From Bacillus sp. FJAT-28004 (GTDB taxonomy: Bacteria; Bacillota; Bacilli; Paenibacillales; Paenibacillaceae), in the NCBI RefSeq assembly GCF_001280845.1, contig NZ_LGHP01000001.1, forward strand, positions 4,683,383 to 4,747,382: a stretch of 64,000 bases of DNA, read 5' to 3'. Both the position numbers and the translations under genes were made by a program. The first letter of the stretch is position 1, and the number at the start of each line of letters is the position of its first letter. Under the pieces are notes generated by a model. It did no database searches. It worked only from the letters and a program-made list of their open reading frames with translations, and was not told where the DNA came from. Of this stretch, positions 43,012 to 50,886 are shown piece by piece.

Positions 43012-44271
43012 ATGGGATTTGACTACGAATTAAGCAAGTATCTACTTAATATTTTCTTTATATTGTTTCCATTAATTTTTTATCAATTTACAATCCATGA
43101 AAAGATGAATGAGAAAAAAGCATTAAAAAACGTAGTCATCTTTTTTTTATTTGCCACCCCAATGATTTTATGTATGTACTTTCCTCCTGTAGAAGACAAA
43201 GGTATAATGTTTGATCTTAGAATTATTCCTTTGATATTGGGTTGTTTATATGGAAACTTCAAAACTTCTATCATGTTATTTTTCTCTCTTATTAGTATTC
43301 GTTTTATGATGGGCGGCACGGGCGCTTACATAAATGTAATTTCCGCTACTCTATCGTTCATTGTAATTACATCTTTATCAAAAAAATATCATTCCTATAG
43401 CTTAACTAATAAAATTCTCACATCCTCTATATTTTCTTTTGTTTTTAAAGTGATTGGCATATCAACTATGCTATTTATTGATTCTGATTATGATCTCCTA
43501 TCTGCTTTTATATTTTATAGTGTTCAAAGTTTATTCATGGGCTTAACTGTATACATAATTGAATCTATTAGAAGAAACGCTGAACTAAAAAAAGAATTAA
43601 TATTTTCAGAAAAAATGAACATCGCAAGTGTGATTTCAGCTTCCGTTGCGCATGAAATTAGAAATCCGCTGACCGCAGTTAGAGGATTCATTCAACTACT
43701 TACTCAAAGAGAACTAAACGCTGACAAAAAGCAGATGTACGGAGAAGTTTGTTTAGAAGAAATTGATCGTGCGGAGCAAATTATTAATGAATACCTATCA
43801 TTAGCAAAGCCTTACCCAGAGGTAGTAGAAAAATTGGATATCGGAGAGGAAATTCAATACATATGTAATGTGCTAACATCCGTTGGAAATCTTGTAGGTG
43901 CAGAAGTAGAAATGAAATATGACAATAATTTGCTGGTATTAGGTGATCGGAAAAAGCTAAGGCAAAGCATCATTAACATTGCAAAAAATGGTTTAGAAGC
44001 GATGGGAGATAAGAGAGGTGTACTTAAAATTGAAGCTTATAGGAAAAATAATGAGGTGATCCTCTCCATTAGCGATACTGGAATTGGAATGACAAATGAC
44101 CAAATTAGTCGTCTAGGAATGCCATATTATTCGAACAAAGATAAAGGTACTGGTCTTGGCATGATGGTCTCATTCAGCTTTATAAAAGGTATGTTGGGAA
44201 ATATCAATGTGAAAAGTGAAGTGGGAAAAGGAACTGTGTTTGATATTTCTTTTCCCTTATCGAAAATATAA
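43012..44271 (+). CDS. Membrane sensor histidine kinase, KinB-like
   Basis: The 419-residue protein has six predicted membrane segments in its first ~190 residues, the plan of the 5TM-LYT/KinB sensors. The phospho-acceptor His is in SVAHEIRNPLTAV, and the HATPase domain has LRQSIINIAKNGLEAM (N box), SISDTGIGM (G1) and DKGTGLGMMV (G2). KinB-type kinases feed the sporulation phosphorelay, and no response regulator adjoins it. It is much more AT-rich than guaA, has a GAGGAG site, and lies within the putative island. Confidence 0.9.
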   Translation: MGFDYELSKYLLNIFFILFPLIFYQFTIHEKMNEKKALKNVVIFFLFATPMILCMYFPPVEDKGIMFDLRIIPLILGCLYGNFKTSIMLFFSLISIRFMMGGTGAYINVISATLSFIVITSLSKKYHSYSLTNKILTSSIFSFVFKVIGISTMLFIDSDYDLLSAFIFYSVQSLFMGLTVYIIESIRRNAELKKELIFSEKMNIASVISASVAHEIRNPLTAVRGFIQLLTQRELNADKKQMYGEVCLEEIDRAEQIINEYLSLAKPYPEVVEKLDIGEEIQYICNVLTSVGNLVGAEVEMKYDNNLLVLGDRKKLRQSIINIAKNGLEAMGDKRGVLKIEAYRKNNEVILSISDTGIGMTNDQISRLGMPYYSNKDKGTGLGMMVSFSFIKGMLGNINVKSEVGKGTVFDISFPLSKI

Positions 44272-44305
44272 CCAAGTTAGGGATTAGCTTTCTATAAACA
44301 ATAGC

Positions 44306-44337
44306 TGAGGAGTTTCCTATGTGGAAGCTCCTCTTTA
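44306..44337 (+). terminator. Hairpin between kinase and DUF1904 genes
   Basis: GAGGAG-TTTCC and GGAAG-CTCCTC pair and are followed by TTTACT, a short T tract between two converging genes. Confidence 0.6.
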
Positions 44338-44345
44338 CTATTAAA

Positions 44346-44675
44346 CTAACGGGCAGGTGAGTTCATTAACGGAAGTCCTTCTTTGTAATAAAAAGAAGGA
44401 GTGAGCATAACAAAAAAAATATGAGTCTGTTTAAATCCATACTCACTCAGAATTTTATAAATCTTTTTTGCAATTTCGTCGTGTATTTCATTCTTTCTTT
44501 GAAACATGAGAATTTCTACTGACAATGGACTGTTTGCTATACGTTCTACATTAAGGAGTTCAATTTTCACTATTTCTTTAGGGACAGAGGCAATGTTCGA
44601 AAATTCATCAATGATCGTCGGAGATATAAATTTTAAGAAATCATTCTCGAATCCTTTAAATCTAAGGTATGGCAT
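44346..44675 (-). CDS. DUF1904 family protein
   Basis: The 109-residue protein beginning MPYLRFKGF has the DUF1904 pattern: an alpha/beta fold like tautomerases with KIELLNVE, EILMFQRKNEIHDEIAKKIYKIL and HIFFVMLTPSFYYKEG. The function is unknown. Proline after the initiating methionine leaves open a tautomerase-like N-terminal Pro. GAAGGAAC lies ahead of the ATG. It is AT-rich, like its island neighbours. Confidence 0.78.
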   Translation of the reverse strand: MPYLRFKGFENDFLKFISPTIIDEFSNIASVPKEIVKIELLNVERIANSPLSVEILMFQRKNEIHDEIAKKIYKILSEYGFKQTHIFFVMLTPSFYYKEGLPLMNSPAR

Positions 44676-44843
44676 ATTAGTTCCTTCTTCATGTTAGTTG
44701 TAAGATATAAGTACAGTATAATACAGTTTCTCCACAGCTCAAAATGGCTTGTCAAGGGCGTCATTCCGCTAACGGAGGAACGATATAGTTCATGTGATCT
44801 TGGGGAAGGCTACATAAAAAAATAGAATACAAGGAGGTATACG

Positions 44844-45134
44844 ATGATAAAGATAGTTGGTTTGGCTATCATCGCTTTCACTTTCATGATTGGCTCAACT
44901 ACATATGCCTATAACGAAAAGCTATCAAGTGACGAGCATGTGCCTTTTGAAAAGATATACTTTGAATATGGTGGCTATAAATCAGTTGAAGATGCATTAG
45001 GTGATAGACCCCCAGCCTTTAATGTATTGAGTTTTGAAAAAGATGGTTGGCAATATATATTGTCGATTGATAAACGTGTAGAGGGCAAGGTAACAGTTGA
45101 TGTTTTAGTGGAGATTGCTAATTCAATAAGATGA
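44844..45134 (+). CDS. Small secreted protein of unknown function
   Basis: The 96-residue protein has a signal peptide (MIKIVGLAIIAFTFMIGSTTYAY, likely cleaved after TYA) and a short mature part with VPFEKIYFEYGGYKSVEDALGDRPP. No family is recognised. AAGGAGG lies eight bases ahead of the ATG, so translation is well supported. It is divergent from DUF1904 and convergent with the next secreted protein. It lies inside the putative island. Confidence 0.65.
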   Translation: MIKIVGLAIIAFTFMIGSTTYAYNEKLSSDEHVPFEKIYFEYGGYKSVEDALGDRPPAFNVLSFEKDGWQYILSIDKRVEGKVTVDVLVEIANSIR

Positions 45135-45187
45135 AAGTTCAAGCACCACCATTAGTTTGGTTATTGCTTTTTTTCCCCACATAATAA

Positions 45188-45601
45188 CTATTGAGGATGG
45201 TCTATTGCGTGCATACGAGTCACATTGATACTATCCGTAGCACTCCCACCTTCTCCTGACACCTCAACAACGAAATGGTCATGAATATTATCGTCTTTGG
45301 TATATCTCCAGATGCAAGTCCAGTTATCTTCGTTTCCTTTTTCTTCACAAATCAGGGTTCGATTTTCCCATTGCTGTGTTCCAGTTGGAACTATCCATAC
45401 TTTAAAAGTATTTGCATATGCAGTAGATACATTAATTATCATTTCTCCATCACCCTCAGGAATATATACCCAATTACCTTCAGGAGCAGGAATGGTATTG
45501 ATGATGCTCATTAAAGGCGGTTGTTCCTTTGCATAAATTGTGCCACTTAATATCAAAGACAAAACTGAAATCGTAACAAGAACGGTCATTAATTTAGTCA
45601 T
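45188..45601 (-). CDS. Secreted protein of unknown function with a likely disulfide
   Basis: The 137-residue protein has a signal peptide (MTKLMTVLVTISVLSLILSGTIYAK) and a mature domain of beta strands. Two cysteines (LICEEK and WTCIWRY) may form a disulfide. VWIVPTGTQQWENRT and DNIHDHFVVEVSG suggest an Ig-like or bacterial-adhesin-like sandwich, but I cannot assign a family. GAGGTGA lies ahead of the ATG. It is the last gene of the putative island, 67 bases inside the right repeat. Confidence 0.65.
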   Translation of the reverse strand: MTKLMTVLVTISVLSLILSGTIYAKEQPPLMSIINTIPAPEGNWVYIPEGDGEMIINVSTAYANTFKVWIVPTGTQQWENRTLICEEKGNEDNWTCIWRYTKDDNIHDHFVVEVSGEGGSATDSINVTRMHAIDHPQ

Positions 45602-45667
45602 GTGATTTTCACCTCAGAAAGTAACATACCCAACTAGTCACAAAGCAAGTAAACAGTCACCCGACCA

Positions 45668-45691
45668 GCAACAATCGAGTGGGAATAGGCT
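45668..45691 (+). repeat. Right direct repeat (attachment-site-like)
   Basis: GCAAC-A-ATCGAGTGGGAATAGGCT, not part of any gene here. The bases before it (CCGACCA) still resemble the guaA codons CCGCCT weakly, and similarity stops right after the GCT. Confidence 0.75.
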
Positions 45692-45700
45692 AACATAATA

Positions 45701-45740
45701 AAGACTGGACCGTCGGTAATCCGCTGGGCCAGACTTTTTT
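45701..45740 (+). terminator. Displaced guaA terminator, no gene directly upstream
   Basis: AAGACTGGACC and GGGCCAGACTT pair with two mismatches and are followed by TTTTTT. It stands only ten bases after the duplicated guaA end. Confidence 0.75.
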
Positions 45741-45787
45741 ATAAATAAGTTTTTCATCTAAGACGGGACAGCCGTTTACGCTTAATA

Positions 45788-46540
45788 CTAGGAGTAGATG
45801 GTATTTGAGTGAATAGACGTTTTTTTGGAGGAGGACAGCAGCCAGATCAATTGTACGGCAAGAATAGCGAAAATGAGATAATCGTATAGATGTGTGCCTG
45901 GATCATTGCCGGTAAAGTTAAGAAAGTTATGCAAGCCATGGAAGAGGATAGTTAGCAGAATAGCACGGTTTCTCACAACCAGCATCGTTAGTACAAAGCC
46001 TAAAATAAATGCATACACAATTTGCAAAATGGTGTCGTCTAGCGATTGGCCGCTAAGTGCCTGCAAAGCATGCGTGATGCCAAACAATGCACTCGAGATG
46101 ATGATTGCAGTCGTTTTTCCTTTTGGCATAAGAATCCGCAGCATCATTCCCCGGAATAACGTTTCCTCTACAAATCCTACTAAGAACAGCTGAGACAGAA
46201 GCATATAAGCGAAAAACGAGAAGGAAGCGGGTTGAAAGCCTTTATTAGCGATCAATAATACGATTAGGACGAGCAGCAGAGGAAGGTATTCGAGCCATTG
46301 CTGCTTCGTTAGTTTGGAAACACTGCTGAAATAAAAGGTGCTCCACCGTTTTTTTACAGTTAAATAAATCACCAGAAATAGAGCTATCGGAATAAAGCCA
46401 AGGAATGGAGCGAGTGGATGCGTAATTTCAGCGATCGAAACGTAGGCGCTGCCGCCGGCTACAAAAATCATAATCATGAGCTCGATTAAAATAAGGGCAA
46501 CGATAGGTCTCTTCACTGTAAAGCCGTCCGTTGTTTTCAT
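45788..46540 (-). CDS. CPBP-family intramembrane metalloprotease
   Basis: The 250-residue protein has seven or eight predicted membrane segments and the CPBP/Abi (CAAX protease and bacteriocin-processing) motifs EETLFRG (Glu-Glu...Arg), FGITHAL and FHGLHNF. Bacterial members serve in bacteriocin self-immunity or maturation, mostly unproven. It directly follows the PadR gene: the start ATG is in the triplet before the PadR stop region, so the two are co-expressed. PadR probably controls it. Confidence 0.88.
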   Translation of the reverse strand: MKTTDGFTVKRPIVALILIELMIMIFVAGGSAYVSIAEITHPLAPFLGFIPIALFLVIYLTVKKRWSTFYFSSVSKLTKQQWLEYLPLLLVLIVLLIANKGFQPASFSFFAYMLLSQLFLVGFVEETLFRGMMLRILMPKGKTTAIIISSALFGITHALQALSGQSLDDTILQIVYAFILGFVLTMLVVRNRAILLTILFHGLHNFLNFTGNDPGTHLYDYLIFAILAVQLIWLLSSSKKTSIHSNTIYS

Positions 46541-47065
46541 TTAAAGTTCCTCTTTTTCGATTATTTTTTTAAGCCATTCATTTTCCATATTAAAAAAATG
46601 CAAGCCGTAATGCATGACGGATACGCGGTAATAGTAAGCATTTTTATCTTCGAGCTGCTCTAGCTCCTTGGAAACAATGGACTGGACAGCCTCCATCTGA
46701 GCAATGTTGTGCGCGATGTTTTGTTGATACGCCATTAAGTTTTGTTTTTTCGTAGGTTCATCAAGGTAATCATAAAAAAAGATTTTGATGAGATACTCGC
46801 GTTTATTCGCTTGAAGGGGTTCTTTTAGCCACTGCATAAAGTGCTGCTGGCCTTCATTTGTGATGCTGTACATTTTTTTGTTTTTGCTGTCATTGGTTTC
46901 TTCCTCGGTTACGTACGCACTTTCTACAAGACGTTTCAGTGCAGGGTACAAGCTTCCATAGCTCATTTTGTAAAAGATTCCGACTGATTGCTCCGTTATT
47001 TTTTTTATATCATAGCCGCTCATTTTTCCTTGCATCAGCATTCCTAAAGTAACTAGCTCAATCAT
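46541..47065 (-). CDS. PadR-family transcriptional regulator
   Basis: The 174-residue protein has an N-terminal winged helix (TLGMLMQGKMSGYDIKKI, SYGSLYPALKRLVESAYV, KKMYSITNEGQQHFMQWL) and a C-terminal helical dimerisation domain of the PadR/VirR_C kind. It is upstream of, and abuts, the CPBP protease gene. GAAGGAG precedes the ATG, right beside a set of ATATATCAA half-sites that is its likely operator. Confidence 0.92.
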   Translation of the reverse strand: MIELVTLGMLMQGKMSGYDIKKITEQSVGIFYKMSYGSLYPALKRLVESAYVTEEETNDSKNKKMYSITNEGQQHFMQWLKEPLQANKREYLIKIFFYDYLDEPTKKQNLMAYQQNIAHNIAQMEAVQSIVSKELEQLEDKNAYYYRVSVMHYGLHFFNMENEWLKKIIEKEEL

Positions 47066-47079
47066 ATATGATCTCCTTC

Positions 47080-47111
47080 ATATATCAACTTGATATATCT
47101 ATTTGATATAT
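47080..47111. promoter_or_regulatory. PadR operator candidate
   Basis: ATATATCAA-C-TTGATATAT (47080-47098) is a perfect 9-1-9 palindrome just upstream of the PadR ribosome site, and a third TTGATATAT half-site follows at 47103-47111. PadR proteins commonly bind such ATA/TAT-rich palindromes at their own promoter. Confidence 0.65.
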
Positions 47112-47187
47112 GAAATGTAACTCGAATGGAATACTTTGTCAAGAAAAAAACTGGAGCGCAAAATGAGATGCATATGAATGAACAAAA

Positions 47188-47243
47188 AAAGCCCAAAAAC
47201 CTCGCCTCGGCCTACTGGCAGGTTCGCTCTGTTTTTGGGCTTT
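47188..47243 (-). terminator. Orphan terminator-like hairpin
   Basis: AAAGCCCAAAAAC (47188-47200) and GTTTTTGGGCTTT (47231-47243) form a perfect 13-bp stem. On the minus strand the stem ends in a run of seven T. No minus-strand gene lies just upstream of it, so a small RNA from the 47250-47340 area could end here. The gap 47066-47463 otherwise holds the operator, an AraC promoter and the tandem leader. Confidence 0.5.
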
Positions 47244-47338
47244 ATATGAGCCAGCATTATTCGTTTCTTTATGGATCTGAAATACAAGCATGTACCCGCA
47301 ATACCAAATGCTTACAATGTCGTCAAGACACTGCTTTC

Positions 47339-47347
47339 TGCTATAAT
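47339..47347 (+). promoter_or_regulatory. Extended -10 promoter of the AraC gene
   Basis: TGCTATAAT (extended -10 with perfect TATAAT) lies about 30 bases ahead of the tandem leader repeat; the -35 area is poor. This would place both repeat copies in the mRNA leader. Confidence 0.5.
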
Positions 47348-47378
47348 CTTTGATAATAACAAGTGTAAATCATTGTTA

Positions 47379-47450
47379 ATGCTTACGAAGTAGGTTTGCA
47401 TTCGCAAACCTTAGCCCATGCTTACGAAGTAGGTTTTCTACGAAAACCTT
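47379..47450 (+). repeat. Tandem leader element upstream of the AraC gene (two copies)
   Basis: These are the same elements as at 5155-5233. Copy 1 (from 47379) has ATGCTTACGAAGTAG and stem AGGTTTGC/GCAAACCT with loop ATTC. Copy 2 (from 47418) has the same first 15 bases, but its stem is AGGTTTTC/GAAAACCT with loop TAC: the seventh pair has changed from G-C to T-A on both sides. The second copy again ends four bases before the Shine-Dalgarno AAGGAG. Confidence 0.85.
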
Positions 47451-47463
47451 TAAGGAGAATAAA

Positions 47464-48315
47464 ATGAACCTATATCCTTCCATCAGCGAAGACCGGATTG
47501 TGCTGCCGCAAGCTTTTCCGATTACGATTTCGCAATCTGTGGGGGTTTCCCCAACCTTTCAAAGGCTGCATTGGCATAAAGCGCTCGAAATAAATTATAT
47601 ACAGAAGGGGAGCGGCTACTATCTGATCAACGGAAGCCGTTTTGACTTCCAACAAGGAGACATCGTACTTATTCATTCCAATGATTTGCACCGTGCATTT
47701 GAATCAGAGGAGCTGGTCATGAGCATTATTATGTTTGATTCATCCTACCTTGCTTTAGAGCAGCGCTATGATGCGGAGCTGCTTATTCCATTTCGGGATA
47801 TTGGGCTAAGATTTGATAATGTGCTTGATCGAGAGAATCCGAAGCTCGGAGAGCTTGGCGACATTATTAAGGATATGTCTGCTGAGTTTGAACTTAAAGA
47901 ACCGCATTTTGAAGTAGTGGTACGGGCGAAACTTATTCAATTGCTTGCATTCGTCAATCGTTATTTTGCGAAAAATAACGAAACCGGAGCGCAGCATGTA
48001 CGGGGCATGGAAACGATTCGAGGCGTACTGCATGATATAGAGACAGATATTACATACCCATGGACGTTAGGCGAGCTGGCTGAAGCCGCTCATTTGAGTC
48101 CCTCACGCTTCAGCACGCTGTTTGTTCAGGTCGTTGGAACTTCGCCGATGGATTATTTAATACAGCTGCGACTGTCACAGGCGGCTTATCTTCTGGAATC
48201 CACAGACAAAAAGATTATAGAAGTGGCGGCCGAATGCGGCTTCCGCAATTTATCTAATTTCAATCGGTTATTCAAGCAGCATGTGGGCAGACTCCCATCT
48301 GAGCTGCGAGCATAA
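47464..48315 (+). CDS. AraC-family regulator with cupin sensor domain
   Basis: The 283-residue protein has an N-terminal AraC-type cupin (LHWHKALEINYIQKGSGYYLINGSRFDFQQGDIVLIHSNDLH) that probably binds a sugar. The C-terminal double helix-turn-helix is at about 185-283 (WTLGELAEAAHLSPSRFSTLFVQVVGTSPMDYLIQLRLSQAAYLL, IIEVAAECGFRNLSNFNRLFKQHVG). It lies just upstream of the GlcNAc-kinase-like and GH4 genes, which it likely controls. AAGGAG lies seven bases ahead of the ATG, after the tandem leader element. Confidence 0.92.
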   Translation: MNLYPSISEDRIVLPQAFPITISQSVGVSPTFQRLHWHKALEINYIQKGSGYYLINGSRFDFQQGDIVLIHSNDLHRAFESEELVMSIIMFDSSYLALEQRYDAELLIPFRDIGLRFDNVLDRENPKLGELGDIIKDMSAEFELKEPHFEVVVRAKLIQLLAFVNRYFAKNNETGAQHVRGMETIRGVLHDIETDITYPWTLGELAEAAHLSPSRFSTLFVQVVGTSPMDYLIQLRLSQAAYLLESTDKKIIEVAAECGFRNLSNFNRLFKQHVGRLPSELRA

Positions 48316-48337
48316 AAGACAGTAAGATAGTATTATA

Positions 48338-48374
48338 ACATCGTTCTTTTTCATTAGAAGAACGATGTTTTTTA
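48338..48374 (+). terminator. Terminator after the AraC gene
   Basis: AACATCGTTCTT and AAGAACGATGTT form a 12-bp stem followed by TTTTTATTTT. Confidence 0.88.
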
Positions 48375-48406
48375 TTTTAGAATAGAAGAAAGTACAAATA
48401 AGGAGT

Positions 48407-49378
48407 GTGAGCGATATAATTTTCCTTGGTATAGATGCAGGAGGCAGCAAGACACATGCTCTGCTCGTTGATGAGACAGGACGTGTACTTGGCAGAGGCC
48501 TCGGCGGAAACGGTAATCACCAAACGGCCTTTGAAGCAGCAAAGATCAGTATTGATCATGCTTGTCAGCAAGCACTGCAGGATGCTGGCGTGACGAAGGA
48601 GCAGGTGACATTTGCCTATTTCGGACTCGCGGGAGCAGATCGTGAGCCTGACTATGCAATTTTACGTCCGATGATTGCTTCACTTGACTATAAAAATCAC
48701 GCTATTGCTTGCGATACGATGATTGGTATGCGTGCGGGGACCAACCGATCATACGGAGCGGTCATCATTAGCGGTACTGGATTTAATGCTGCGGCACGCA
48801 ATCCACAGGGCGATGAGCTGCAATATGGCGGCTTCGGTTATTTATTTGGAGATGGACATGGCTCGGGCACGGATCTAGCCATTCACGCTTTCCGCAGTGC
48901 TATTCGTGCTTGGGAAGGCAGAGAGCAAGCGACGCTGCTTAGCGAATTAGTTCCACAGCGACTTGGATACCATTCCATTCAAGAAATGTATGATGATGCG
49001 CTGGATAACGGCAAACGTCCGTCACATGAGCTTGCCAAGGTCATGTTTGAGGCTGCGGCTCTCGGCGATGCTGTAGCGATCCGACTTTTGGAGGAAGCTG
49101 GTCGTGAGCATGCGAACTCTGTCAATGCGCTGATTAAACGCCTGCACATGGAGCAAGAAAAGTTCGATGTTGTACTAACGGGAAGTGTTCTATCGCGAGG
49201 CGGCTCTACTCATATGGTCGATGCGATTAGTGAAGCGGTTGTCGTTGTTTCGCCGCAGGCACGGACGGTCAGATTGACGGTCGATCCGGTTGTTGGAGCA
49301 GTCATGAGTGCGATGGACAGCAGCGGCATTGTGATTGAAGAAGCGGTAGATGCAGCACTTAGAAAAATTACATTTTAA
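48407..49378 (+). CDS. BadF/BadG-type ATPase, N-acetylglucosamine-kinase-like
   Basis: The 323-residue ASKHA-fold kinase has phosphate-1 FLGIDAGGSKTHALLVDE, phosphate-2 AVIISGTGFNAAARN and adenosine-loop GGFGYLFGDGHGSGTDLAI, then VVLTGSVLSRGG. The family includes eukaryotic and bacterial GlcNAc kinases. Next to a GH4 hydrolase, it probably phosphorylates an amino sugar or another hexose. The start is unusual: GTG 48407 is only one base after AGGAG, whereas codons at the normal distance are AUA and AUU. Confidence 0.85.
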   Translation: MSDIIFLGIDAGGSKTHALLVDETGRVLGRGLGGNGNHQTAFEAAKISIDHACQQALQDAGVTKEQVTFAYFGLAGADREPDYAILRPMIASLDYKNHAIACDTMIGMRAGTNRSYGAVIISGTGFNAAARNPQGDELQYGGFGYLFGDGHGSGTDLAIHAFRSAIRAWEGREQATLLSELVPQRLGYHSIQEMYDDALDNGKRPSHELAKVMFEAAALGDAVAIRLLEEAGREHANSVNALIKRLHMEQEKFDVVLTGSVLSRGGSTHMVDAISEAVVVVSPQARTVRLTVDPVVGAVMSAMDSSGIVIEEAVDAALRKITF

Positions 49379-49414
49379 CGAACATCTTAATCATTTAAGG
49401 GAGGGCTCATCCAC

Positions 49415-50725
49415 ATGTCCAAAAAACCACTTAAGGTCGCCGTCATTGGCGGCGGTTCCTCATATACGCCAGAAATCGTAGAAGGCTTTATTAAAAAGTA
49501 TGACGAAATGCCGATTCGTGAGCTTTGGCTTGTTGATATCGAAGAAGGACGCCATAAGCTGGCGATCGTTGGCGAGCTTGCGAAGCGGATGGTCGAGAAG
49601 GCTGGCCTGCCAATCGAAGTGAAATTAACGCTTAACCGCCGAGAAGCGATTGCTGGTGCTGATTTTGTAACGACACAAATGCGGGTAGGTTTACTGGAAG
49701 CTAGACGTCGCGATGAGCATATCCCGATTTCACACGGTGTAATTGGACAAGAGACGACTGGACCAGGCGGTATGTTTAAAGCTTTGCGCACTGTGCCTGT
49801 CATCCTTGATATTTGTAAAGACATCGAAGAACTTGCGCCTAATGCATGGATGCTTAATTTCACGAATCCAGCGGGTATTGTAACCGAAGCGGTTCAAAAA
49901 TACAGCAAAGTAAAAACGGTTGGTCTATGCAATTCGCCAATTAACTTTCAAAAGTTTCTGGCTAAAGAGTATGGCGTTAGCGAGAGCGAGGTATTGCCTG
50001 AATTCGTAGGGATCAATCACCTGCACTGGGTTACAGCTGCTTATGTAAACGGAGAAGATAAACTGCATGAGATGATCGGCAGCGGCCGTGATTATTCGGC
50101 TACGAACGTAACAGCTTTTGACTGGGATGCGGATTTCCTTCGTTCGCTTGGTGCGATCCCGACTTATTATCTTCGTTATTTCTATATGACGGATTCGATG
50201 TTTGCAGATATGAAAGGCTCGCTTGAAAAAAACGGAACGCGCGCGGAAGTTGTAAGCCGGGTCGAAACGGAATTATTCGAACTGTACAAGGATGTTAACT
50301 TGAACGAGAAGCCGAAGCAGCTTGAGCAGCGCGGCGGCGCTTATTATTCTGAAGCAGCCGTTAACTTGATGCATGCTCTTTATACTGACAAGCGTGATAT
50401 TCAGACGTTGAACGTTAGAAACGGCAACATCATTGATTTTCTGCCTGAGGATGCTAGCATCGAGGTTAACTGTGTCGTTACGGCTCAAGGCCCAATTCCA
50501 CTGCCTCTTCAACGTGTTCCAGAGCAGATTAAAGGTCTTATGCATGCTGTAAAAACCTATGAGTCGCTTACGATCGAAGCGGCTATTAGCGGAGATAAAG
50601 GCATCGCGCTGCAAGCGCTAGTTCATCATCCGCTCGTTCCGAGTGTAGCGGTTGCTAAGGCTCTGCTTGAAGAAATGCTGGAGGCGAACAAAGCTTATTT
50701 ACCTAATTTCTTCAAAAACGAATAA
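49415..50725 (+). CDS. Family 4 glycosyl hydrolase (6-phospho-beta-glucosidase type)
   Basis: GH4 enzymes use NAD and Mn to cleave phosphorylated disaccharides by a redox-elimination route. The 436-residue protein has VAVIGGGSSYTPEIVEGF (NAD binding), QMRVGLLEARRRDEHIPISHGVIGQETTGPGG, WMLNFTNPAGIVTEAV, and the metal Cys/His in VGLCNSPIN and GINHLHWV. It resembles LicH/CelF/ChbF (6-phospho-cellobiose or diacetylchitobiose-6-phosphate). It follows the kinase gene after 36 bases, and GGGAGG is ahead of the ATG. Confidence 0.92.
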   Translation: MSKKPLKVAVIGGGSSYTPEIVEGFIKKYDEMPIRELWLVDIEEGRHKLAIVGELAKRMVEKAGLPIEVKLTLNRREAIAGADFVTTQMRVGLLEARRRDEHIPISHGVIGQETTGPGGMFKALRTVPVILDICKDIEELAPNAWMLNFTNPAGIVTEAVQKYSKVKTVGLCNSPINFQKFLAKEYGVSESEVLPEFVGINHLHWVTAAYVNGEDKLHEMIGSGRDYSATNVTAFDWDADFLRSLGAIPTYYLRYFYMTDSMFADMKGSLEKNGTRAEVVSRVETELFELYKDVNLNEKPKQLEQRGGAYYSEAAVNLMHALYTDKRDIQTLNVRNGNIIDFLPEDASIEVNCVVTAQGPIPLPLQRVPEQIKGLMHAVKTYESLTIEAAISGDKGIALQALVHHPLVPSVAVAKALLEEMLEANKAYLPNFFKNE

Positions 50726-50751
50726 AAGTGCTCTGCATATGCAGCATTTAG

Positions 50752-50785
50752 GAAGGACGGGAGAAATACTCCCGTTCTTTTTTAT
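50752..50785 (+). terminator. Terminator of the sugar cluster
   Basis: AAGGACGGGAG and CTCCCGTTCTT pair (one G-T) with a five-base loop, followed by TTTTATTTT. Confidence 0.9.
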
Positions 50786-50839
50786 TTTATAAAAAATGCA
50801 CGATACATATCGAACAATGATTTTCCAATAAAAAACAGT

Positions 50840-50868
50840 TTGACAATATCCCAAAACGAATATAAGAT
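50840..50868 (+). promoter_or_regulatory. Promoter of the siderophore uptake operon
   Basis: TTGACA (50840-50845) and TAAGAT (50863-50868) are 17 bases apart, upstream of the Fur box. Confidence 0.7.
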
Positions 50869-50886
50869 AATCTTTGTTCCTGACTA

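Larger units (their letters stand above)
42687..45691. mobile_element. Putative small integrative island (or remnant) at the guaA 3' end
   Basis: The interval is bounded by a 24-bp direct repeat (23 identical) of the guaA end. It is visibly AT-richer than its surroundings, and holds a histidine kinase, a DUF1904 protein and two small secreted proteins in mixed orientation. The guaA end is a known attachment site for genomic islands in several bacteria. No integrase or excisionase is present, so it is either a remnant or depends on a recombinase elsewhere. A terminator directly beyond the right repeat is probably the original guaA terminator. Confidence 0.6.

Noticed and set aside
42708..45668. 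Complete integrative element or anti-phage system
   Set aside because: No integrase, excisionase, replication gene or known defence domain is encoded; only an island or remnant can be supported.
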